Source of the DNA: Actinoplanes cyaneus
GTDB lineage: Bacteria > Actinomycetota > Actinomycetes > Mycobacteriales > Micromonosporaceae
DNA length: 64,000 nt
Direction: 5' to 3'
NCBI RefSeq assembly: GCF_016862095.1
Contig: NZ_BOMH01000058.1
Span: 62,001 to 126,000 of the forward strand
Shown: positions 15,326 through 21,857 of the stretch, one piece after another
Numbering within the stretch: position 1 is the first letter of the stretch
How the letters are laid out: each line of letters starts with the position of its first letter
Translations under genes and position numbers: made by a program
The notes under the pieces: model-generated
Seen by the model: the letters and a program-made list of their open reading frames with translations, nothing else
Database searches by the model: none
What the model was told of the DNA's origin: nothing

Positions 15326-16108
15326 TCAGCGGAACGGGAGGGCAGGGCGCTTCGCGCGCGCCGGGACGGCGGTGGACGACCGGCCCGGCGCGAGGTCGCC
15401 CTCCAGGCCGACCTCGTAGAGCGCGGCCTGCGTGCGCGACTGCTTGGCGTACCGCATCGCCGCCTCCGCCCGCTGGAACAGCTCGGTCGGCGTCGCCGCG
15501 TGGACCGGGAAGACCGCGCCGCCGATCGACGCGTTGATCCGGACCTGGAAGCCGTCCAGGTCGGCCGGCCCCTGCACCGCGTCGAGCAGCCGGCGGGCCG
15601 TCTCCAGGCAGGCCGGCGCCGAGCCGACCTGGGGGAGCAGCACCGCGAACTCGTCGTCGCCGATCCGGGCGACCACGTCGGTGTCGCGGGCCGCCGCCAG
15701 CAGCCGGGCCGCCACCGACTGCAGCAGCAGGTCGCCGGTCCGCCGCCCGAGCGTGTCGTTGACGTCGGCGAGGTCGTCGAGGTCGAGCACGACCAGGCCG
15801 GCCGGCACCTGCTCGGCGTCGGCGATCGGCAGCGCGCGCTCGACCCGGGCCATCATCGCGGCCCGGTTCGGCAGGCCGGTCAGCCCGTCGTGCGGGGGCA
15901 CCGCGCCGGCCGCGTCGTCCGCGGACCCCGGAAGCAGCAGGCGGGCACAGGCCGCGAGCAGCGCCAGGTCGGCGGCGAGCACGCTGCCGATCGCCCACCG
16001 GCCGGTGACGCCGGACACGGCGAGGCCGGCCAGCGCGCACACGCCCAGCGTGAGGCCGAGCACCACGGTGCGGGCCATCGCCTTCCCTCGTACGTCTCCG
16101 CCGGTCAT
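15326..16108 (-). CDS. membrane-anchored GGDEF-domain protein
   Basis: About 260 residues. Two hydrophobic helices (~12-35 and 40-60, starting MARTVVLGLTLGVCALAGL) precede a GGDEF domain with DGLTGLPNRAAM, the metal/GTP segment LVVLDLDDLADVNDTLG, and the signature RIGDDEFAVLLP. The signature reads GDDEF instead of GGDEF, and LDLDDLADVND departs from D-x-D-x-FK, so diguanylate cyclase activity is uncertain. ATG 16108 (AAAGG four bases upstream) avoids overlap with the kinase stop at 16150; ATG 16078 with GAGGGAAGG is equally possible. Confidence 0.82.
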   Translation of the reverse strand: MTGGDVRGKAMARTVVLGLTLGVCALAGLAVSGVTGRWAIGSVLAADLALLAACARLLLPGSADDAAGAVPPHDGLTGLPNRAAMMARVERALPIADAEQVPAGLVVLDLDDLADVNDTLGRRTGDLLLQSVAARLLAAARDTDVVARIGDDEFAVLLPQVGSAPACLETARRLLDAVQGPADLDGFQVRINASIGGAVFPVHAATPTELFQRAEAAMRYAKQSRTQAALYEVGLEGDLAPGRSSTAVPARAKRPALPFR

Positions 16109-16149
16109 GCCGCCTTTGATCGGCGACCCGCTGGTGGCGTTGAGGAAAA

Positions 16150-17874
16150 CTAGTCGCAGTGCTCGAAGTCGCTCTCGAACGCCTGATCCCCGACCGAGCC
16201 GCCCCACTTCACGCACGTCCCCGGGGCGGCCACCGTGACCGGCCCGGCGTAGTACTGCACGTCGCCCGCCTGGGCCTTGCGGGGCTGACCCTGCGGCTCG
16301 ACGAACGCCGACGCCGCGCCCTTCCCGGCCAGCCCGGTCGTGCGGAGCGTGACCACGCAGTTCGACTTGTCGGAACCCCGGTAGAGGAAGTAGACCCGGC
16401 CCTGGACCACACCCGCCGGCGACTTCAGGTTCTGCGAGTCGAGCACCTCGAAGCCATCACCGCAGACCTTGGCCGGCTTGTACTTGTTCACTTCCTCGGC
16501 CTGCGGCGGAGCGGCCGACTGGCCGTCCTCGTCCGGCAGCTCCACGTCGCCCTCGTCGAGGTCGGGCTGCTTCGTCGGCTTCGTCGGCGTCGCCTTCTGG
16601 CCGCCGGTCTTGCCGCCCTTGCGGGTCGAGCTGGCCGGCACCGGTTTCGTGGGCGTCTGCACCTGCTCCAGGCTGGCCGACGAGGCGTCCGCCTGGTCGG
16701 CCGTGTCGTGGGTGACCGCCCACAGCACCCCGCCACCGACCAGGATCAGGCCGGCCGCGGCCGCGACGAGCCCGGCGTTGCGCTTGCGCGGCGGCTCCTC
16801 GCCGGCCGACGGCAGCGGCGGCTCGTAGGCGGCCGGGACCGGGGAGGGCGAGACCGGGCGGGCGGCAGCGGCCGCGTACGTCGGGTAGCCCTGCGGCTCG
16901 GGCTGACGCCGGCCCGTCTGCGTGCCCCAGTTCCCGGGCTGCTGCTGCGTGCCCCAGTTCCCGGGCGGCTGCTGGTGCTGCTGCGTGCCCCGGTTCCCCG
17001 GCTGCTGCTGGTGCTGCTGCGTCGGCGGGAACGGCGCGGCAGCCGGGGCGCGCAGCGCGTTGCGGGCCGCGTCGGCCAGGGCCGCGCCGCTCGGGAAGCG
17101 CTGGGCCGGGTCCTTGGCGAGCGCGCGCAGCACCACCGACGCGACGCCGCGCGGCACATCCGGCGGCAGCACCGGCGGCTGCCCGTGCACCAGCTGACCG
17201 AGCACGGCCAGGGGATTGTCGCCCACGTACGGCGGTCGGCCGGTCAGGCACGCGAAGGCGACGGCGCCCAGCGCGTACACGTCGGTGGCGGCCGTGACCG
17301 GCTTGCCCTCGGCCTGCTCCGGCGCCATGTAGTTGACCGAGCCCAGCACCACGTTCGTGCCGGTCATGCTGGTGACGCCGACCGAGCGCGCGATGCCGAA
17401 GTCGACCAGCACCAGCGCGCCACCGGGCCGGACCAGCAGGTTCCCCGGCTTCACGTCGCGGTGGATGATGCCGGACTGGTGCGCCGTGTGCAGCGCGTCG
17501 GCCATCCCGGCGACGATCTGCATCGTCTCGGCCGGACTGAGCCGGCCCGCCTGCTGGATCTTCTGCGACAGTGAGATGCCCTCGATGAACTCCATCACCA
17601 GGTAGTCGAAGCCATCGCCGTTCACCACAGCGTTCTCGCCGTAGTCGTACACCTGCACGATCCCGGGGTGCCGCAGCTGCGCCATCATCCGCGCCTCGGA
17701 ACGGAACCGGGTAATGAACTCCCGGTCGTTCATCAGCGCCGGGAGCAGCACCTTGACCGCCACCTCGCGATGCAGCAACAGGTCACCGCCGCGCCACACC
17801 TCGCCCATCCCGCCCGCGGCGATGCGCTGGGTCAGCTGGTAGCGGTTGTTGAGCACGATTCCGGGGGAGAGCAC
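16150..17874 (-). CDS. membrane Ser/Thr protein kinase (PknB-type)
   Basis: A 574-residue Hanks-type kinase. The catalytic domain spans ~10-275: glycine loop AAGGMGEVWRG, Lys41 in VAVKVL, HRDVKPGNLLV near residue 138, DFGIARS near 158, MAPEQAEGK. A Gln/Pro/Trp-rich linker with repeated PGNWGTQ-like units (~285-330) leads to one transmembrane helix (~378-398, LVAAAAGLILVGGGVLWAV) and an extracellular region with paired Cys (KVCGDGF, GTCVKWG, FEHCD) that lacks PASTA repeats. The GTG start lies six bases after TAGCAT, so the mRNA may be leaderless. No target genes are adjacent. Confidence 0.92.
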   Translation of the reverse strand: MLSPGIVLNNRYQLTQRIAAGGMGEVWRGGDLLLHREVAVKVLLPALMNDREFITRFRSEARMMAQLRHPGIVQVYDYGENAVVNGDGFDYLVMEFIEGISLSQKIQQAGRLSPAETMQIVAGMADALHTAHQSGIIHRDVKPGNLLVRPGGALVLVDFGIARSVGVTSMTGTNVVLGSVNYMAPEQAEGKPVTAATDVYALGAVAFACLTGRPPYVGDNPLAVLGQLVHGQPPVLPPDVPRGVASVVLRALAKDPAQRFPSGAALADAARNALRAPAAAPFPPTQQHQQQPGNRGTQQHQQPPGNWGTQQQPGNWGTQTGRRQPEPQGYPTYAAAAARPVSPSPVPAAYEPPLPSAGEEPPRKRNAGLVAAAAGLILVGGGVLWAVTHDTADQADASSASLEQVQTPTKPVPASSTRKGGKTGGQKATPTKPTKQPDLDEGDVELPDEDGQSAAPPQAEEVNKYKPAKVCGDGFEVLDSQNLKSPAGVVQGRVYFLYRGSDKSNCVVTLRTTGLAGKGAASAFVEPQGQPRKAQAGDVQYYAGPVTVAAPGTCVKWGGSVGDQAFESDFEHCD

Positions 17875-18013
17875 CGGGCAATGCTAATAGCCGAACCCCA
17901 AAAACAAGATCTCCCCCACGTACGACGTACGTCTCCCCGCCCCGCCGATCCGGGCGGCTCACCCGCATCATGTCTGTCCCGCCGCACGCCGCACGCGACC
18001 TGATCCCGGGTTC

Positions 18014-18117
18014 CGGCCCTGCCGCGGCTCCCGCCCCGGGCTGGTTCTCATGGGCGTTATTCGTGCCTCATAACGCCTATGAGAACCAGCCCGCGACCTC
18101 GCGGCGCGGCAGGGCCG
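18014..18117. repeat. nested hairpin element, copy A (51-nt core)
   Basis: The core (18040-18090) forms a stem of arms 18038-18060 and 18070-18092 with a 9-nt loop: 23 pairs with a single G.T wobble. A second perfect 13-bp stem encloses it (18014-18026 with 18105-18117). The same 51-nt core occurs at 23986-24036 with paired compensatory changes. The rest of the 417-bp gap 17875-18291 holds no gene; TAGGGT at 18263-18268 may be the -10 of the LGFP gene. Confidence 0.85.
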
Positions 18118-18291
18118 CAACCAGCGGCGGGCGTCGCGGCGCTTCACGGCGTTCTGGCGCTTCGTGTGCTGGCCTGTTCTGGGCGAAGGGGGCGGATGCG
18201 TTGCGGGCGGTTGATCGTGGGGCGAAAGGCTCACCTGGGCAAATCCGAAATGATAGGAATACTAGGGTATTGACCGCCCTGACCCCTCTGG

Positions 18292-18753
18292 ATGGCCATG
18301 AAACTGAGAGCATTGACAGCAGTCGCGCTCGGTCTCGCCGCCGCGACGGTGTGCGGAGCCGCGGCTGCCCGAGCTGACGAGAGCAAGTCCTCCGACAAGA
18401 GCGCGACCTACTGCAGGCTCCGGGTGCACGGCGGGATCCTGTCGAAGTATGTGACGTTCGGCTCGGACAAGGGGCGGCTCGGGTGCCCGCTCGGCATCGA
18501 GCAGCCCGCACGCGGGGGCGGGCGGATGCAGCAGTTCGACGGTGGCTCGATCTACTGGTCCAAGGAGACCGGGGCGCACCTCGTCGCGGGGCGGATCCGC
18601 GAGCTGTGGCAGGACAACCGGGGTGAGGCCGGGTGCATCGGCTATCCGACCGACGAGGAGTCGGACACCCCCGATCGCAAGGGCCGCTGGCAGCACTTCC
18701 AGCACGGGACGATCTGGCACTGGAACGACGGCAAGGTCAGCGCGGTCTGTTAA
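18292..18753 (+). CDS. secreted LGFP-repeat protein
   Basis: A 153-residue exported protein: signal peptide 1-28 (MAMKLRALTAVALGLAAATVCGAAAARA) and two LGFP-type repeats, each with the LG-C/F-P core followed by a FxxGxIYW-like strand: GRLGCPLGIEQ...QQFDGGSIYWS and GCIGYPTDEES...QHFQHGTIWHW. LGFP repeats occur in actinobacterial surface proteins and are thought to bind or stabilise the cell envelope. Two Cys pairs may form disulfides. A start at ATG 18298 is also possible; no clear ribosome-binding site is seen. Confidence 0.8.
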   Translation: MAMKLRALTAVALGLAAATVCGAAAARADESKSSDKSATYCRLRVHGGILSKYVTFGSDKGRLGCPLGIEQPARGGGRMQQFDGGSIYWSKETGAHLVAGRIRELWQDNRGEAGCIGYPTDEESDTPDRKGRWQHFQHGTIWHWNDGKVSAVC

Positions 18754-18844
18754 CCCTGTTCCGCCGGGCCCCGTTCCGCCCGACCTGGCCCGCCGGGCCT
18801 GTTCCGCGGGGCTCCTTCCGCCGGGCCTGTTCCGCGGGCCGGAG
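18754..18844. repeat. convergent intergenic GC-rich short repeats
   Basis: Between convergent genes, GCCGGGCCTGTTCCGCGGG occurs twice within about 60 bp, with related CCGTTCCGCC units. The copies can form small hairpins and may serve as a bidirectional terminator. No coding potential is evident. Confidence 0.4.
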
Positions 18845-19282
18845 CTAGCCGGCGACGATCCGGAAGACCGGGAAGCCGGGTGCGGCCGCCTCGATGTCGG
18901 CCTCGGGGGAGTCGGCCTTGAGCCCGTCGAAGAAGGCGCCGGTTTCCCACGCCCACTTGCGCAGGTAGAGCCGGATCAACTCGGGCTTCTCGCCATCCGC
19001 GATCTCCACCGGGACGAAGCGCTGGGAGCGCCGCCCCAGGCGCAGCTCCCCCTCGCCGGCCGCGCGCAGGTTGCGCACCCACTGGGTGTGGCCGCGCGGC
19101 GCGAGCAGGTAGCGCTCGCCCTCGTGCGTGAACACGTTGACGACCGTGGTGCGCCACTCGCCGCTCTTGCGCCCGCGCACCGCGAGCACGCGGCTGCCCA
19201 TCAGGCTGACGCCGTGAGCGGTGAGCCACTTGGCGAAGTCGTTGAAGGCGTTGGACGCGCGCTTGGGGGCCAGGTATCGCAT
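18845..19282 (-). CDS. F420-dependent nitroreductase/quinone reductase family (Ddn/DUF385)
   Basis: A 145-residue split-barrel protein of the Ddn-like deazaflavin (F420)-dependent group: RVLAVRGRKSGEWRTTVVNVFTHEGERYLLAPRGHTQWVRNLRAAGEGELRLG holds the conserved basic/Thr cofactor segment (GRKSGEWRTT) and the W-V-x-N-L-R-A motif. These enzymes reduce quinones, nitro groups or enones using F420H2, as known for the family. ATG 19282 follows GAGGGAGA. Its promoter region carries two copies of the palindrome GAGAGC-N3-GCTCTC, so it is probably under a specific repressor not encoded in the neighbouring TetR gene. Confidence 0.85.
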   Translation of the reverse strand: MRYLAPKRASNAFNDFAKWLTAHGVSLMGSRVLAVRGRKSGEWRTTVVNVFTHEGERYLLAPRGHTQWVRNLRAAGEGELRLGRRSQRFVPVEIADGEKPELIRLYLRKWAWETGAFFDGLKADSPEADIEAAAPGFPVFRIVAG

Positions 19283-19301
19283 GACGGTCTCCCTCGGTTG
19301 T

Positions 19302-19316
19302 GAGAGCACCGCTCTC
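19302..19316. promoter_or_regulatory. operator-like palindrome GAGAGC-ACC-GCTCTC (site 1)
   Basis: A perfect 6-bp inverted repeat with a 3-bp spacer, 20 bp upstream of the reductase start codon. It is repeated in opposite orientation at 19355-19369. Confidence 0.5.
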
Positions 19317-19354
19317 TCGTGTTAGCAGTGAACACGCGGCGGCTGCTCTCTGTC

Positions 19355-19369
19355 AAGAGCGGTGCTCTC
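19355..19369. promoter_or_regulatory. operator-like palindrome AAGAGC-GGT-GCTCTC (site 2)
   Basis: Reverse complement of site 1 with one arm mismatch. It overlaps a minus-strand TTGACA (19351-19356), so a bound repressor would block the reductase promoter. Confidence 0.5.
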
Positions 19370-19389
19370 GGTCAGGGAAATCGACAGGC

Positions 19390-19418
19390 TTGACATTCGT
19401 TACTTGTGCGAGTAAAAA
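19390..19418 (+). promoter_or_regulatory. promoter of TetR/monooxygenase operon
   Basis: TTGACA (19390-19395), 17-bp spacer, TAAAAA (19413-19418). The predicted transcription start falls at or within 1-2 bp of ATG 19426, implying a leaderless mRNA. Confidence 0.55.
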
Positions 19419-19425
19419 CTTACTC
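19410..19425. promoter_or_regulatory. TetR operator GAGTAA-AAAC-TTACTC
   Basis: A perfect 6-bp inverted repeat overlapping the -10 hexamer and ending one base before ATG 19426, the expected layout for TetR autorepression. A further GAGTAA half-site lies just inside the gene at 19430-19435. Confidence 0.6.
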
Positions 19426-20022
19426 ATGCGAGTAAACGACACGGTGGCCGCGAGTGCCCGGCGCGCGCAGATCGTCACGGCCGCGATCGACACGATCGCC
19501 GAGCTGGGCTACGGCAACGCGTCCTTCGCGCGGATCGCCAAGCGTGCCGGGATCAGCAGCACCCGGCTGATCTCGTACCACTTCGACGACAAGGCCGAGC
19601 TCGTGCGGGCCGTGGCCGGGGCGGTGCTCAGCGAGGCGGCCGAGCACATGGGCAAGCGGATGCGGGCGGCCGGCAGCCGGGTCGAGCTGCTCACGGCGTA
19701 CATCACATCGAACCTTGAATTCATCGCGGAGCACCCGGCCGCCATCCGCGCGGTCATCGAGATCGCGGCGGCCGCCCGGGCCGAGGACGGTGCTCCGCTG
19801 GTCCGACCGGCCGACGTGGACGATCCGATCACGCGGCTCGCCACGATGTTCCGCGAGGGACAGGAGGCCGGCGAGTTCCGCGTCTTCGACCCGGTCGTCA
19901 TGGCGGTCACGCTGCGCTCGGCGATCGACGCCGCGGCGAACACCCCCGATCTCGACCCGCACGCCTACGCGGCCGAGCTGGTCGCGCTCTTCACCCGCGC
20001 TGTCCGGAAGGACCCCTCATGA
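19426..20022 (+). CDS. TetR-family transcriptional regulator
   Basis: A 198-residue regulator: HTH at ~8-55 (ARRAQIVTAAIDTIAELGYG, FARIAKRAGISSTRLISYHFDDKAELVRAV) and a ligand domain with the AAARAEDGAPL stretch. ATG 19426 is taken as a leaderless start because a good promoter (TTGACA-17-TAAAAA) puts transcription initiation there; the longer upstream frame runs through the promoter and operator. It heads an operon with the VC0807-type membrane protein and a FAD monooxygenase, joined by ATGA overlaps, and probably represses it through the GAGTAA palindrome. Confidence 0.9.
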   Translation: MRVNDTVAASARRAQIVTAAIDTIAELGYGNASFARIAKRAGISSTRLISYHFDDKAELVRAVAGAVLSEAAEHMGKRMRAAGSRVELLTAYITSNLEFIAEHPAAIRAVIEIAAAARAEDGAPLVRPADVDDPITRLATMFREGQEAGEFRVFDPVVMAVTLRSAIDAAANTPDLDPHAYAAELVALFTRAVRKDPS

Positions 20023-20666
20023 CCATGGCGGTAGCGTTGAGAACCCCCACCCGGTTCGCCCTGATCCTCCCGATGATCGTCGACTTCGGGCTGCCGCTCG
20101 TCGTCTTCTACGGCCTGCGCGCCGCCGGTGTCGGCCAGTGGTGGTCACTGCTGCTCTCCGCGGTGGTCCCGGCCGCCGTGGTGGTCGTCCGGTTCGCCCG
20201 GTCCCGCAAGGTCGACTACCTGGCCCTGTTCGTGCTCTCCGTGGTGGCGCTCAGCGTCGGCGTCTCGGCGATGACCGGCGATCCGCGCACCATGCTGATC
20301 CGTGACGCGTGGGGCGGGTTGCTCGGCGGCCTGCTCGGCGTGTGGCTGCTCGGGTCGGTGTGGGTCGGCCGGCCCGCGCTGATGTACCTGATCCGCGCGT
20401 TCGTGCTCACCAAGGTCGGCCCGGACGGGCTTCGCACGTGGGAAAACCGGTGGGAGAGCGACGCCCCTTTCCGGCATGGTCTGCGGGTGATCACCTTCGT
20501 CTGGGGCTGCGCGAGCGTCGTCAACGTGGTGGTCACGCTCGTCGCGGCCTACCTGTTGCCGCTGGATCTGGCGCCGGCCGTGCTCAACGTCAGCTGGCCC
20601 GTGATCCTCGCTCCGACCGTGCTCTTTCACCTCTACTACACGAAGAAGGCTGATCTGCGCGCATGA
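20019..20666 (+). CDS. VC0807-like integral membrane protein
   Basis: A 215-residue protein with about six hydrophobic segments (residues ~12-32, 40-58, 66-84, 102-122, 155-178, 186-205) and a basic C-terminus TKKADLRA. Sequences such as LILPMIVDFGLPLVVFYGLRAAGVG fit the VC0807 / septation-protein-like family as I remember it. It overlaps both neighbours by 4 nt and is therefore co-translated with the TetR and monooxygenase genes. Role unknown; transport or membrane support of a detoxification response is a guess. Confidence 0.7.
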   Translation: MTMAVALRTPTRFALILPMIVDFGLPLVVFYGLRAAGVGQWWSLLLSAVVPAAVVVVRFARSRKVDYLALFVLSVVALSVGVSAMTGDPRTMLIRDAWGGLLGGLLGVWLLGSVWVGRPALMYLIRAFVLTKVGPDGLRTWENRWESDAPFRHGLRVITFVWGCASVVNVVVTLVAAYLLPLDLAPAVLNVSWPVILAPTVLFHLYYTKKADLRA

Positions 20667-21853
20667 CCTATGACGTGATCATCGCTGGGGCGGGACCGAC
20701 CGGGCTCATGCTCGCCGGGGAGCTGGCGCTCGGCGGGGCCCGGGTGCTCCTCCTGGAGAAGCTGACGGCACGCTCCGGGCAGTCCAAGGCGCTCAACCTG
20801 CAGCCCCGCTCGGCGGAGGTGCTGGCCTCGCGGGGACTGCTCGACGACATCCTGGCGAAGGCGCCGGTGCTGCTGCCGCGCGGGCACTTCGCCGGCATCC
20901 CGCTGGACTATGCGGAATTGGACACGCCGTACCCCTACCAGATCGGCATCCCGCAGGCCCGGGTCGAGGAGCGGCTGGCGGCGTGGGCGGTCTCGCTCGG
21001 CGCCGAGATCCGTTACGGCGCGGCAGTCACGACGTTCGGCCAGGACGCGGGCGGCGTGACGGTCGACGGGGAACGCGCGGCTTTCCTGGTCGGGTGCGAC
21101 GGGGCGCGCAGTGCCGTACGCAAGCAATCGGGGGTTGCCTTTGAAGGTCGTGACGCCCGGGTGTGTGCGCTGGTCGCGGATGTGACGCTGGCCGGCGCGG
21201 GCCCGGCGGACTGGGAGCTGCCGGCCCCGAAGGGCGACGGGATGCTGACCGTGCTGCCGCTCGGCGACGGCGTGTTCCGGATGCTGGCGGCCGGGCCGGT
21301 GCAGGCCGCGGCCGGGCGCGACGACCCGATCCCGGACACCGAGCTGGCCGACGCGCTGGCCCGTGACGGTCTGCGCCTCGGCGAGGTGCGATGGGCGAGC
21401 CGGTTCACCGACACGACGCGGCAGGCTGTGCACTATCGGTCGGGGCGGGTGTTCCTGGCCGGGGATGCCGCGCACATCCACTCGCCGGCCGGCGGGCAGG
21501 GGCTGAACCTGGGGCTGCAGGACGCGTTCAACCTGGGCTGGAAGCTGGCCGAGGTGATCCGGGGCGAGGCCGGTGACGAGCTGCTCGACACCTACCACGC
21601 CGAGCGGCACCCGGTCGCGGCCCGCGTTCTGCAGGCGAGCCGGGCGCAGGGGGTGCTGTTCGTGCCCGACGAGGACGTGGCCGCCCTGCGGGGCGTCTTC
21701 GCCGAGCTGGTCGACGCCCGGGCGCTGGCGCGACGGGTGGCCGGGCTCGACCACGGCGACCGCGTGCCGGGGCTGGATCTCAGCCTCCTGCACGACGGCC
21801 GCCGGCACGTGATCGACGGGGTCCCGATCCGCCCCGACGGCTTCCGCGGCTGA
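20663..21853 (+). CDS. FAD-dependent monooxygenase (aromatic hydroxylase type), C-terminally short
   Basis: A 396-residue group A flavoprotein hydroxylase. FAD motifs: IAGAGPTGLMLAGELAL at residue 5, VGCDGARSAVRK near 150, and VFLAGDAAHIHSPAGGQGLNLGLQDAFNLGWKLA near 265-300. Relatives hydroxylating aromatic polyketides or drugs such as rifamycin are usually about 480-540 residues with a thioredoxin-like C-terminal domain; here the frame ends soon after VPGLDLSLLHDGR with DGVPIRPDGFRG, so that domain is reduced to a stub. It closes the TetR operon and converges with the ABC gene after only 4 bp. A role in xenobiotic oxidation is inferred. Confidence 0.88.
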   Translation: MTYDVIIAGAGPTGLMLAGELALGGARVLLLEKLTARSGQSKALNLQPRSAEVLASRGLLDDILAKAPVLLPRGHFAGIPLDYAELDTPYPYQIGIPQARVEERLAAWAVSLGAEIRYGAAVTTFGQDAGGVTVDGERAAFLVGCDGARSAVRKQSGVAFEGRDARVCALVADVTLAGAGPADWELPAPKGDGMLTVLPLGDGVFRMLAAGPVQAAAGRDDPIPDTELADALARDGLRLGEVRWASRFTDTTRQAVHYRSGRVFLAGDAAHIHSPAGGQGLNLGLQDAFNLGWKLAEVIRGEAGDELLDTYHAERHPVAARVLQASRAQGVLFVPDEDVAALRGVFAELVDARALARRVAGLDHGDRVPGLDLSLLHDGRRHVIDGVPIRPDGFRG

Positions 21854-21857
21854 GCGG

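Noticed and set aside
18040..18090. Short peptide frame (GWFS...FVPH...ENQ) shared by the two hairpin copies
   Set aside because: Similarity is explained by the conserved hairpin bases; no start codon with a ribosome-binding site precedes either copy.
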